Shown piece by piece: positions 1-8,916 of a stretch of DNA of 11,745 nt (position 1 is the stretch's first letter; each line of letters starts with the position of its first letter). The position numbers and the translations under genes are program-made. This DNA comes from Smittium mucronatum. Lineage: Eukaryota > Kickxellomycota > Harpellomycetes > Harpellales > Legeriomycetaceae. The notes under the pieces were generated by a model that saw only the letters and a program-made list of their open reading frames with translations, had not been told where the DNA came from and did no database searches. The DNA is taken from contig LSSL01002297.1 in assembly GCA_001953115.1 (NCBI GenBank), positions 1 to 11,745 on the forward strand. Direction: 5' to 3'.

Positions 1-1
1 C

Positions 2-712
2 AGTCCGATCCAGGCCGAAATCGACAAAGCGATCAGACTGGTTGCTAATGTTTGTAATTCTGCCGCCATGGAACGGGTCAGAGCCGAGCTGGGGATAAAA
101 TCTGTCTTCCTAAAAACCAGCACTGCTCTAGAGTGTGCATATCACAAGTGGCCTACTTTAAAAACCTGGATAGCCGACCTCATAAAGTCGCCTATCAAGG
201 CTAGAATGGCCACCTGGGTCACCGGCAGTGCTAGATGGATAAAAAAATTTTGTGTTCAAAATTCAAAAGGTGAAACCACCATCACCATAGTCGACAAGAA
301 AAATAAAAATAACCGGTCTAAAATCCACCAGTGGACGGTGGACCGAAAAATCGGCGGAAAAGGAAACTGGATGAATCTTCAGCTGCTGTACCCTGACCTG
401 AAACTAGGCCTCCAGGACATTGGGAAAATGCGAATGGGGACCTTCCGGACCGTCCAGCGACTATCAAATATGAAATTTTTAGATGAAAAATTTAAAAAAA
501 ATTGTCCCTTCTGCAAAATTGATGTGCCTGAAACGGTCGATCACATCGAATATAATAGCTATCGATGGAACATACGGCGAAATTTGACTATTTCCCGGTT
601 TTTACCTGCAACAATTAGCTCAGAATGCAAAACGAATATTCGAATCTCAATTAATTTCGGTAGGGGGCTGTTGGAAAAATCCTTGGGGGGGGTATGCAAA
701 ATATTTAAGTAA
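2..712 (+). CDS. LINE reverse transcriptase protein, C-terminal fragment
   Basis: The frame is open from the window edge (base 2), so the first Met codon at 68 is internal and not the start. Family knowledge places this segment after the polymerase domain of a LINE protein. It opens with SPIQAEIDKAIRL, then ERVRAELGIKSV, then the KTWIADLIKSP region. Near the end is a zinc motif of the form C-x2-C-x9-H-x4-S: Cys at 503-505 and 512-514, His at 542-544 and Ser (AGC) at 557-559 where Cys is expected. The segment around it, CPFCKIDVPETVDH, matches the C..C....ET..H pattern near the C-termini of many LINE proteins. Only about 50 residues follow, too few for the restriction-like endonuclease domain that follows this motif in R2-type elements. 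The element is therefore 3'-truncated or carries its endonuclease elsewhere. The same segment recurs, decayed, on the opposite strand at 11009-11103. I am confident in the class and unsure of the clade. Confidence 0.85.
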   Translation, partial: SPIQAEIDKAIRLVANVCNSAAMERVRAELGIKSVFLKTSTALECAYHKWPTLKTWIADLIKSPIKARMATWVTGSARWIKKFCVQNSKGETTITIVDKKNKNNRSKIHQWTVDRKIGGKGNWMNLQLLYPDLKLGLQDIGKMRMGTFRTVQRLSNMKFLDEKFKKNCPFCKIDVPETVDHIEYNSYRWNIRRNLTISRFLPATISSECKTNIRISINFGRGLLEKSLGGVCKIFK

Positions 713-752
713 GCTCCAACCTGTCGCCGCTGTTCTTATATATTTTGCGTAA
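684..752 (+). pseudogene. Displaced C-terminal tail of the LINE protein after a G-run frameshift
   Basis: An uninterrupted run of eight G (685-692) lies 18 nt before the stop of the frame above. Read one base along, the sequence continues as protein-like GGYAKYLSKL then QPVAAVLIYFA before a TAA at 750-752, and GC stays in the coding range. The original frame instead ends in KIFK and a stop. The simplest reading is one extra G in the run, which moved the true C-terminus out of frame. A sequencing or assembly error in the homopolymer would look the same. Confidence 0.5.
685..692. repeat. G8 homopolymer at the likely frameshift
   Basis: Eight consecutive G occur in otherwise mixed sequence. It is the longest G run in the window and coincides with the point where the coding frame appears to change. 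Confidence 0.9.
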
Positions 753-902
753 AAAAGCAAAATTTCAGAATGGAATCCGCGTCCACTAACATTTAAACTA
801 CAGGGTTTAAGTACTTCACCAATTAATTCGATCCAATGCCCTCGATGTATGGAGTCGCTAAAGAGGCGTACGGGAATTGGGAGTTGCGTGAAAATTTGCT
901 AA
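753..902 (+). pseudogene. Zinc-finger-like reading frame of a LINE protein (second element or extended tail)
   Basis: This frame is open from the TAA at 750-752 to the TAA at 900-902, in the same phase as the frameshifted LINE tail. It includes KSKISEWNPRP and GLSTSPINS. It then shows a finger-like motif with Cys at 837-839, 846-848, 885-887 and 897-899, spaced C-x2-C-x12-C-x3-C, with a TGIGS stretch before the third Cys. N-terminal C2H2 fingers of R2-like LINEs have the shape CPxC...GLxxH...H/C, so the third Cys stands where His is usual. There is no Met before the motif; the first is at 849. It could be the 5' start of a second element lying head to tail, or the same protein broken by the stop at 750. 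Coding character ends abruptly after 902. Confidence 0.5.
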
Positions 903-1044
903 TAAAATTTAACTTTTTTTATTTCTATAATTATGTTTTTATCACCTTTTATAAAATTAAAAATAAATTTCATAAAAAAAATAATAATAGTTTAAAATGG
1001 AGAAGCTATGACTCTTACAACGCACCAATTTTTTTTTTATTAGG

Positions 1045-1158
1045 TCATGTGTAAGGAAGTCGCCCAAAAAAGCCACAAAGTTGTTCAAACCCGAGTGTTG
1101 CTAAATTTATCCTAGCATCAGTTCTCATTTTTCGGTTTTCTCTGCACCCATTCTCAAA
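1045..1158 (-). other. Less AT-rich island, possible decayed coding fragment
   Basis: The minus strand is open for 37 codons down to the stop at 1045-1047, with a Met codon at 1126-1128 followed by RTDARINLATLGFEQLCGFF. The plus strand is also open over 1055-1228 without a Met, so the coding strand cannot be decided. I do not recognise either translation. The base composition is clearly richer in GC than the surroundings, which favours inserted or relic material over background. Confidence 0.25.
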
Positions 1159-1259
1159 TCATAAGTCAATTATATTACTGAATAAAAAAAACAACAAAAA
1201 ATTTCAAGCGATAATAATAAATTTTATCTAGTATTGATTGATCTTTTTCAAGCATTTTT

Positions 1260-1500
1260 TTCATCTAGGAAACCAGAGTTACCATAATAATTTTTTCACT
1301 GGTGTCTTCCACAGTAAAATTGATTTTTTATTGAATCAATTTTGAGGCAATAATAGGCTTGGTTTAGAGCATGACGCCAGAATCATCTCCAAGATTCATA
1401 CACTAGTAATGATGGACCAAGCGCAAAATTTCCTACTTCATCTTTGAAGAAGATAGTGATCGAAATCTTCGTGTCAAAAAAGCATCTATTTAAAGACAGA
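1260..1500 (-). other. Less AT-rich island, possible pseudogene on the minus strand
   Basis: Reading the minus strand from about 1491, one frame gives DTKISITIFFKDEVGNF and ALGPSLLVYESWR, then a TGA. It continues in the same frame with FWRHALNQAYYCLKID to a second TGA, and then another short stretch. The plus strand also has an open stretch of about 42 codons (TGA-bounded, including SNDGPSAKFPTSSLKK). Neither is recognised. The alternating open blocks and raised GC suggest old coding debris, but the strand is ambiguous and chance is not excluded. Confidence 0.22.
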
Positions 1501-2894
1501 TAATATAAATATACCAGAATGTTAAGTTAATGCATAATAGATTTAATATCTTATTCTAAAACCTTGGGTATATAGGGATTAAATCTATGATCACAATAAA
1601 TAACCAGGATATCTCCCTCCTATGCGTTATATGTGACTGAAGTAATTATAGAAGAAAAGGACAAGCATGATACATAAGTAACGTAGTATAAATTTTATTT
1701 TTTAAAAAAACTAATGATGAAGTTTTAACAAGCTTCCCCGATCATTCTGATAGTAAAATCAACATATTTTGAAATAATCAAAAAAAACTTGAGAATATTG
1801 TAAAAATATGAATTACTACAAGCAAAAGTGAATGGTGCTTAAAAAATCGAAAAAGTCATCCTCAAATAATGATATTAATCTCATCTCGTTAAAATAAAAT
1901 GGGTCAATTGCCTCGATAAAAAAAACTGAGAAGTTAATTGAACGCAGGGGGTAAACTACCGTTAAAAATAATTTCCATATATATCCAAAAATGCAAAACT
2001 TAATTATCTAATTTAATGAAAAGTAGTTTATAGAGGACATCTTAATTAACCTGGGAAATAAAAATAAGAATAAAACGAGGATGCCCCAGGTATTCCTGAT
2101 TATGATATTATTAATATATATAACCTATGTATTTAATAAAAACGTAAATGATATCACCAAAATGAATAAAAATATTCTTGACGGTTCCAACTTCAAACAT
2201 ATGAAAGATGTTATATCACAAAGCCAAAAAATAAAAATAAAAAATTCTAATTTCTGTTAATTATAAACCCAAGAAAACATCGAAATATTTTGAATGGGAT
2301 ATAATGATATACATACCTTTAATATTGGCTTCATTTGATATAATACCGAACCTATAGATAAATTATGTTTCGATTTTAACAGAAAAGAGAATATAGAAAC
2401 CGATATTTCAATTCACCCTAATTTGATTTTTACGATAGTTATGATCGAATTTAACCTATGTTATTATTTAATTAGAATCAAATAAAAACTTAGATTAAAA
2501 ATTATCGATAAAAATTAGTGGCATTAAGACTGGGAAAAAATTTTAAGAAAAAGAGTAGGTAAACTACTCGTATTCAACTTAGAAAATCTTAAAAACAAAG
2601 CAGTAATGAATCTTTTTGTTTAAAATTCTCCCTTAACATAATTGAATTTATAGTTTAAAAAAGTAAATCTGCAACCAAATGAAATCAAAAAAAAAAAGGA
2701 AAATAATTAAACGCCGAAATTTGAGAGAAAATAAAAATAAAAATTAAGATACGTGAATTTAATATGCGTAAATTATCAAATTAATGAAAAATAAAAAATA
2801 AAAAATATCATCCTAACTCAGTGACAAAAATTATGAGCTTAAAAATAATTTCAGGCGTATGGAATTTAATTTCAGGGAAATAAAAAATTTATAA

Positions 2895-3192
2895 GAGATT
2901 GAGCACTGTCTCAAATCAGAACAGCTAGATACTCTGGTACCCCAGGAAACCTATTTAAATAAATAAAACTTATAGATACAGAATCTCTTGGTAAGCTTGC
3001 ATAGAAGCTAAGGCGGAAATAACCAAGGGAACGATAGGCCTGATATTCGTTTTTAGAGATAAATCTGGCCTACAAATAAGCGAATATAACGGATTCTTCA
3101 CAAAATGCCACTATCAATGTTTTCAAATATCGGGTTTTGATATTTTATGCAATCGATGTTTTTTAATGCCACTTATTTTTTATTGTTGCTAA
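2895..3192 (+). pseudogene. Unrecognised relic reading frame(s) in a less AT-rich island
   Basis: Two open blocks follow each other on the plus strand in different frames. The first, 2895-2966, includes KSEQLDTLVPQETYLNK. The second, 2995-3192, has 65 codons without an initial Met and includes AEITKGTIGLIFVFRDKSG and then several Cys residues. The block is clearly less AT-rich than its flanks. I recognise no family. The minus strand also has short open pieces, for example IRYIRLFVGQIYL, so the strand is uncertain. In sequence this AT-rich an open run of this length can arise by chance somewhere in 10 kb, so composition is the stronger hint. Confidence 0.22.
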
Positions 3193-3195
3193 ATT

Positions 3196-3384
3196 TTATT
3201 TAAAGTTACAGAATTTAAAAGCTAAAAAAAAGAAATGATATATAATATATAATATATAATTACTGCAATAATTTCTGATTATATTTTTTCTACATAAGTA
3301 ATAACTGGAGTAAAAAAATAGATATAGTACATCTACTAAGCCCCCCTCGCATATAACAGGTTTTAACACTTCATATATATTCAT
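3196..3384 (-). CDS. Unsupported 62-codon reading frame, Tyr/Phe/Ile/Lys-rich
   Basis: It begins MNIYEVLKPVICEGGLVD and continues as a run of Tyr, Phe, Ile, Leu, Lys and Asn, the residues encoded by AT-rich codons. Part of it is translated from the ATATAAT tandem repeat at 3240-3260. A hydrophobic middle could be read as a membrane segment, but any AT-rich DNA gives this. No family is recognised, no promoter or neighbour supports it, and a frame of this length is expected by chance in 10 kb at this composition. I regard it as probably not a gene. Confidence 0.1.
   Translation of the reverse strand: MNIYEVLKPVICEGGLVDVLYLFFYSSYYLCRKNIIRNYCSNYILYIIYHFFFLAFKFCNFK
3240..3260. repeat. ATATAAT x3 short tandem repeat
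   Basis: Three perfect 7-bp copies of ATATAAT lie in tandem. Confidence 0.85.
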
Positions 3385-4049
3385 AAACTTTTTTTTATAA
3401 AACTCTTGTATTTAAAATTTCTTGGTTTGATCATGAAATTTCGAAAAATCAACATTAATCATATTTAATATCTACTACTAACGGCAATCGTGTTTTTTCT
3501 GCGCCTTTTTAATAAGTTCTATAATAAAAATATTCTTATATAATATAATAAAGTTTAACTTTATGCAAAAATAGGTATATTAAGTGCCAAATTCTGATTC
3601 AAATCATTGGCTAAATAAAAAAATATAAAGAAAACGGTATTGAATATCTATCAGTCATAATATTAGAAAAAAAAAATTTCCAGCAAAAAGAATTTAAAAA
3701 AAATAAGAGACGAATTTTAATAAATTTTTAATAGCCAAGATATATATATGTGTGTATGTGAATATAATTGAGCTTAAATTGGGAAATTTTAGAGATAATT
3801 ATATGTTAGTCTTAATTTCCAAACACCAGAATAATCTCTTAATTACATAATTTTCCACATTATCGAAACTAGTCAAAATTTCAAAAATCAAAAATATTAA
3901 TACAATTTTTTATTTAAGCTTGCACATTTACAACCAAAAATACCTTGAGCCGTATTTGAAATAAGTGAGTATATAAAATCAAATCAACTATATTTTAAAC
4001 ATGAAATTAAAATGAGAAACCAAAAATATACCAAGATATTAATTATAAC
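3385..4049. other. AT-rich region without a recognisable gene
   Basis: It has A/T runs, a short TA/TG-alternating stretch near 3740-3762 and dense stops in all frames. I see no gene, RNA or defined repeat. Confidence 0.65.
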
Positions 4050-4060
4050 AATTTTTTTAG

Positions 4061-4270
4061 AAAAAAATAGGCATTTTACATCCAATATAAATAAAATTGC
4101 AATAATAAACTGATCAATTTTTATTTATTGAGTGAGCATTTTTTAATCTAATGGTTGATCAATTTTTTTAAAAAAAGGCCATTTTTCAATTGATAATTTT
4201 CCAGTAGAAAAAATTTACACTTTTCAAAACAAAAAATGAGTATTTTTAAAAATAAAGATATCATTTTTCA
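4061..4270 (+). repeat. Left arm of the long inverted repeat
   Basis: The high-identity core is 4061-4168, with weaker pairing through 4270. It contains several related pieces such as TGATCAATTTTT (near 4111 and 4155) and GAGTATTTTT or GAGCATTTTT, so the arm may itself include degenerate internal repeats. Confidence 0.8.
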
Positions 4271-4512
4271 AATAAAAATGATCAATCTTTTATAATAGAT
4301 TGAAATTGGTTTAAATTCACAAAAAAAGTATTCATATGTCACAAAAAGATTATATTGCTATTTTTATTGAACTTTGGAGTCAAATTATTGCAATTTTCTA
4401 TCGGTATAGTTCACACGTTTATAGAAATTATAGGTATTAAATATATATTAACGAAGAAAAAATCACATAATTTATATTGTGATCATTAAAAATTGAAAAT
4501 TATTCTATATTT

Positions 4513-4723
4513 TGAAAAATGACTATTTATCAAAACGAAATATACTCACTATTTGAGTTGAAAAGTGTGATTTTTTTTGATTGAAAAATGATCAGTTTAA
4601 AAAAAAATCTTTTTTTAAAAAATTGATCAACCATTAGATTGAAAAATGCTCATCCAATAAATAAAATTTATCAGGTTATTATTGTAATTTTATTTATATT
4701 GTATGTAAAATGCTTATTTTTTT
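4513..4723 (-). repeat. Right arm of the long inverted repeat
   Basis: Its reverse complement matches the left arm: core 4617-4723 and weaker pairing at 4513-4616, where the right arm has some extra A/T bases. Confidence 0.8.
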
Positions 4724-4735
4724 CCTAAAATGCTA

Positions 4736-5640
4736 TATAAATTATGGAATATAAATCTTCAACTATAAAATTTCTGCAAAAAATATAATACGAATAGATT
4801 TTAAACTTACTGGTCAGCTATTATTGTTAATGAATATCTTTTAGAATTTTCTAAAAAAAATAACGAAAGTCATGTATGAAAACATTGAACAATTTTAAAT
4901 TTGGAGACAAATATTTATTCGAGACATTTCTTTGCTCTAATGCGTCTTATTTCTAACATCGCTTTCAAAGAAAATTTTTTATGATTAATATGATATAAGA
5001 AGCCTAATAAACAATATTTTTATTATTAAAATTTATAATATGAAAGGTGAAAAAAATTTTGATATATAAATTAAATTTTTTTGTACATAAAAAATAAATA
5101 TATGGCGTAAAAATCCAAAATTGGGTATTCGAAAGGGTTTATCGCGGCATTTTATATTGAATTCCGAATTATACCATCCCAAAAATGGATATGTTCAATC
5201 TTGAGAGATAAAAAAAATAACTGAAATTAATATAACATGACTGTGACGAATTTACACATAACAGGTTTTGGTTAAATACTCGAAAAATCTGAAGATGAAA
5301 ATTTCGAACTTTTTTTATGGTAAAATTTAAAATTCATTATAAATTTTATACTAGGAGACCTCAAAATGAACATCCCCACAGTAATAAGCTTCATTTATAA
5401 TCTATAATATACCATAAAAAGGCTGAAGTAAGTAGCTTCTCAGATTTTAGACATAAAAAAGATAAAATAATCTTCATGATTACCATATATTATAAGGCTC
5501 ACTCAAAAGCAAAGAAAACTAAGTCACAGCAAGCAGAAATATCGAAATACCAGACTATACTTCTATTACTCTGAGCAAAATTTCGTCACATTTGAAATTC
5601 CAGCCAAAATAAAATAAAAATAAAAATAAATGCAAAGGAA
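4736..5640. other. AT-rich region; small less AT-rich island at about 5100-5210
   Basis: Most of this interval is A/T runs with no gene. At about 5100-5210 the sequence is less AT-rich and open in both directions for tens of codons (plus: NPKLGIRKGLSRHFILNSEL; minus: an overlapping stretch of about 53 codons without Met). No family is recognised and the strand cannot be chosen. An A-rich run of AAAAT and AAAAAT units occupies about 5605-5630. Confidence 0.5.
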
Positions 5641-5643
5641 ATT

Positions 5644-5745
5644 ATGTTTTCCTCAGAAAAATTAGTAAAAGCAATCGGTTTAGACGGAAAAATGATGCTG
5701 ATAAGGGTCAAAATAGACTTTATGAGGAAATTAAAGTTTCTTTAA
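5644..5745 (+). CDS. 33-codon reading frame in a less AT-rich island, unrecognised
   Basis: It has a Met start at 5644 (MFSSEKLVKAIGLDGKMM at the beginning) and a TAA at 5743-5745. The same frame then stays open for another 23 codons (including PLILVPRFGFYPRQI), so the whole could be a longer frame broken by one stop. The minus strand over 5694-5816 is also open and includes KNQTSVLESVARIIFYFG. Neither translation is recognised and there is no supporting context. It may be a relic of an inserted element, and a working small gene is unlikely. Confidence 0.15.
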   Translation: MFSSEKLVKAIGLDGKMMLIRVKIDFMRKLKFL

Positions 5746-5830
5746 GGCCAAAATAGAAGATTATTCTGGCCACTGATTCTAGTACCGAGGTTTGGTTTTT
5801 ATCCCCGTCAAATATAAAAAATTTATACCA

Positions 5831-8426
5831 TCAAAAATATTAGATATGAGTTTAAAGATTATCGATTTGGCAAAATTAATTAAATCTAATAAGTATTCAA
5901 TAAATTGTTTTTAACCATCTAAATAAAAAACATATCTCAAATTTCAATAAGATAAAAAAAAACGACGATAAATTATCCACACTTTTCTACAAAAATACTC
6001 ACAAGTATTCCATTTTGCAATAAAATTATTCCTTTTTCGCACACTTTTTTACTATGTCTAATAAAAACGAAAAAAAATTACGATTTTTGTACGAAAAAAT
6101 TATTATTTTTTCTTTGAACAGATCAACTACATATTTACCAATAATATATCATTATTTAAAATAATAAAATCGACCTTATATAAATTTATAAATTGGAAAT
6201 ACTGCATAACCTGTGTAAATATCCCAGTTGATGCAATTTTTGGTAAATTATATCAAATGATAGGTATAGCTTCAGTTCCCTTTAGGAACTAAGCTTTTGG
6301 AATGATAGAGGAATATAATGAGTCTAGAAAACAGTTTTTTATATACCCTAAATGTATTTTATTGTTTTTTTCATCATATTTTTCACCAATGTTTGCTTAA
6401 AATAAAATTCTATATAAAAAAAGTGAATTAGCTAACTATCCGATTTTTGGTAGTGAAAATCCATACTGCTGAAATAATATATTAAACTCAGAGAACAAAA
6501 ATACGGATCTCAGAGCTTAATAAACACTGATAATGAGCACTATAAATGCAGCTTATTAAATTCCTACCTACCCTTTTAGTTATTTCTCTGAATCAATAAA
6601 AATCTGAAAACCCCTCGTAGAAAATAAGAAACGGCAAAAAAACTAGTGGCTACTTTAATGGGTGTATAAATATCGGCACTAATAGAATATTCGACTCTAA
6701 AATTATTAGAATATAAATAGTGCAAAAATTACTAATTTTTATACTTAATTATTGGTTATTATAAAAAAATGTGCAGAATATTAACATTGTGAAAATTCAC
6801 CAAATTTTTATTCATTTTGCATAAATTTTGGAAATTTTAGTTTCTTCCATTTCTAAAATTTAAATAAAAAAAAAGTGCCAGTAAACATACAAAGATAAAT
6901 TAATGATTTTTCTTACAATTTTTTTTGAAATAAAATAATTTTCTGGTAAAAAGCTCTAAAATTTTATTATTTAGTCTCTTTAAAACTTTGAATATATTTA
7001 TAAACCTATCAAGTATATAAATATTTACATATTATAAAAATATTAAATTAGTATATATATTTTGGGGAGGTATTATAATTAACTATACAAAAATTTAGGA
7101 ATTAATAAATATTTAAATGCTTAAATACCTCATTCAAATATTTTTAAATATTTTTTCTAGTAAAAATATTGTTAAAAAAGGTCTTTTATCAATAATAAAT
7201 GATTTAGTTACCATAAAAAATTTTAAATTAAAAAAACCTTTTTTTAACCCTAAGAAGTTTCATCTATGTTACCTTTTATATCGATTGAGTATATAATTTA
7301 GCTAATCAACACTTCCAAAATCTAATACCAAATTATTTATATTAAAGTGAAATCATTCAAGTAAAAAATTAATTTTGATTTTCAAAATAGAATTAAAGCT
7401 TACTTCATTAATTTATTCACTGAAAATATTTATAAATAGTAATCGTATATTATCCATCTCGGATTATTACTTGATATATATATTATTTTGTACCATTATT
7501 AGTTGAAATTTGAAAAATTCATACAACATTATCAGTCCATCATCAAAAAAATATCAAATAATTGAAAATGAAACAAATGTTGATATAAATTACTCTAATT
7601 GATATTACTAATACTCATAGTTAATAAAGATTCAAGCAAAAAAGTTTAAATCGACTTAAATATTTTTGAAATTTATTCTGATTTACTTTCAATAATTTAT
7701 TAATGAAATTCATAGCTCTAAATTTTAAATTATATATTTTTAGTACTAATTTGTGAGACATATTGCCTCATATTTAATAAGGTTTAATTCCTAAAAATTC
7801 TAAATCTAAATATAGATATTTAGATGAAAGAGAACGTTTTAGATTAACCTCCAACCCCAATCAATTTCGGGAATCATTGCAAATTTACTATGTTATAACG
7901 ATTTTCAATAAAGTTAATAAATCGATTTCAGATGGGAAACAGCAGATTCTAACCGAATAGGAAAGAAAAAACCCTCCGGAAATATTCAAAAAAAAATCTA
8001 TAAGTAAAAAAATAAATGTATTTAAATTAAAAATATTTGTGCATAAAAGTAATAAATATAATTCTTATCCTAGGACTCTGAAGGAAATTTTGATATCATG
8101 AGTGTGTCTTTTTAAAAAAAAAAAATATGAAAACCTCAATTATATTAATATTATTAAATCAAAAATATATATTATTCTCTTTAATTTACTTGTATAAAAA
8201 TCTAATTTCAATATAAATGAATTGAAATTGAGTGCTCTATCAATAATTTTGATTTAAACCTTGGACTTGAAGGTCTAAAAATGTAGACATATATTTTTGG
8301 AAATTTTATAGATTGAGAACTTCAAAAATTTCCATTACTAACTTGAGATCGATTTAAAAAAAATAAAATATTTATTTATATATATTATTAAAATATAGGG
8401 GTGTATATGTTTTAAAATTTAAAAAA
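5831..8426. other. AT-rich region without a recognisable gene
   Basis: About 2.6 kb of A/T runs has stops in every frame. Slightly richer patches occur near 6240-6320 and 7840-7985 (around TTAACCTCCAACCCCAATC and AACCCTCCGGAAA), but neither gives a recognisable protein or RNA. The hairpin at 6269-6294 is listed separately. Confidence 0.65.
6269..6294. other. Compact hairpin
   Basis: GCTT then AGTTCC pair with GGAACT then AAGC around the loop CTTTA, with one unpaired C at 6273. This gives ten base pairs in an AT-rich background. It does not extend to a tRNA cloverleaf, and its function is unknown. Confidence 0.55.
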
Positions 8427-8522
8427 TATCTAATTGGTATTTAAAATAGCTATCAATAACTTTTTTATAATATCTAATTGGTATTTAAAATAGCTATCAA
8501 TAACTTTTTTATAATATCTAAT
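8427..8522. repeat. Perfect 44-bp tandem duplication (2.2 copies)
   Basis: The unit starting TATCTAATTGGTATTTAAAA runs 8427-8470 and is repeated without change at 8471-8514. It is followed by the first eight bases of a third copy (TATCTAAT, 8515-8522). Absence of any difference in drift-prone AT-rich DNA indicates a recent duplication, or an assembly artefact. Confidence 0.95.
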
Positions 8523-8797
8523 ACAGCACTAAATGTTATTATTATTTGATTTATTTTAATAAAATAGCATTAAAAGTAAAAAGAATTGATTTTTTGGAAT
8601 TTATTTCTAAAAATAAAATATTTTTTGCATTAGTTAACATGAGGTGAGCTATAAAATTTTGTGGATTCCACAATTATTAGCTATCGCGCATTTTTTAACA
8701 TTTAATTAAACTTTGATAAAAATAATTGAACTATACATTGGTAAATTAAAATATAATAAAAAGAACTAATATTAATTTTTTTAAGAACAAATAGAAT

Positions 8798-8835
8798 CAT
8801 GAGAATAAAAAATATTCTCATGGATAATTTTATCC
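8798..8835. other. Two adjacent perfect hairpins
   Basis: CATGAGAATA (8798-8807) pairs with TATTCTCATG (8813-8822) around AAAAA. Immediately next, GGATA (8822-8826) pairs with TATCC (8831-8835) around ATTT. They share the G at 8822, so both cannot be fully formed at once. No gene lies nearby to which they could be a terminator. Confidence 0.6.
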
Positions 8836-8898
8836 AAAAAAGAAATAGCTCAGATATAATATAGCTTAAAAAATTATTATATATTACTAGAAATCATA

Positions 8899-8916
8899 TT
8901 ATAACATATGTTATAA
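8899..8916. other. Perfect 18-bp palindrome
   Basis: TTATAACATATGTTATAA is its own reverse complement. Short AT palindromes are common at this composition, so significance is low. Confidence 0.7.

Larger units (their letters stand above)
1..905 (+). mobile_element. 3' part of a non-LTR (LINE) retrotransposon, partial
   Basis: The left block is much less AT-rich than what follows, and composition drops sharply just after 900. It holds the C-terminal coding end of a LINE reverse-transcriptase protein, a probable frameshift at a G run, and a downstream zinc-finger-like reading frame. The 5' part lies off the left edge. I see no poly-A tail or target-site duplication that would fix the 3' boundary. 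An AATAAA at 901-906 overlaps the last stop codon but means little in such AT-rich DNA. The boundary at about 905 is inferred from composition and the end of coding signal. Confidence 0.7.
903..2890. other. AT-rich region without a recognisable gene
   Basis: Composition is strongly A+T with frequent A and T runs, and stops are dense in all six frames. Two less AT-rich islands (1045-1158 and 1340-1500) are listed separately. A small perfect hairpin occurs at 2553-2569 (GAGTAG, loop GTAAA, CTACTC). I found no RNA gene, promoter or known repeat family. Confidence 0.7.
4050..4735. repeat. Long imperfect inverted repeat (foldback/MITE-like)
   Basis: Two arms are reverse complements. The best core pairs 4061-4168 with 4617-4723. 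Aligned by eye, about 98 of 107 positions match, with one single-base gap. Both arms carry GCATTTTACAT, CAATATAAATAAAATT and CTAATGGTTGATCAATTTTT in the same order. Weaker matching continues inward to about 4270 and 4513, where ACACTTTTCAA and GAGTAT are shared, and slightly outward. About 240 bp lies between the arms. A transcript across it would fold into a long hairpin. There is no open frame inside, so a non-autonomous foldback or MITE-type element is the simplest idea; no target-site duplication could be assigned in the AT-rich flanks. Many of the differences between arms are transitions, which fits decay after a perfect or near-perfect origin. Confidence 0.85.

Noticed and set aside
68..70. 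ATG at 68 as the start of the LINE protein
   Set aside because: The frame is open from the window edge, and the residues before the Met (SPIQAEIDKAIRL) are conserved in the right-end copy. The protein begins outside the window.
836..1054. 72-codon open frame on the plus strand starting MPSMYGVAKEAYG
   Set aside because: Its first part is the shifted reading of the zinc-finger block, whose in-phase frame has the conserved Cys pattern. The rest is AT-driven Asn/Phe/Tyr/Lys runs. It has no family resemblance.
1260..1500. TGA read as tryptophan (alternative code), which would join the minus-strand blocks
   Set aside because: Only two TGA codons would be rescued in an unrecognised frame. The eukaryotic LINE context and terminal TAA stops give no support for a variant code.
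6269..6294. tRNA gene
   Set aside because: Only one stem forms. No acceptor stem, T-loop GTTCRA box or D-loop is found at proper distances.
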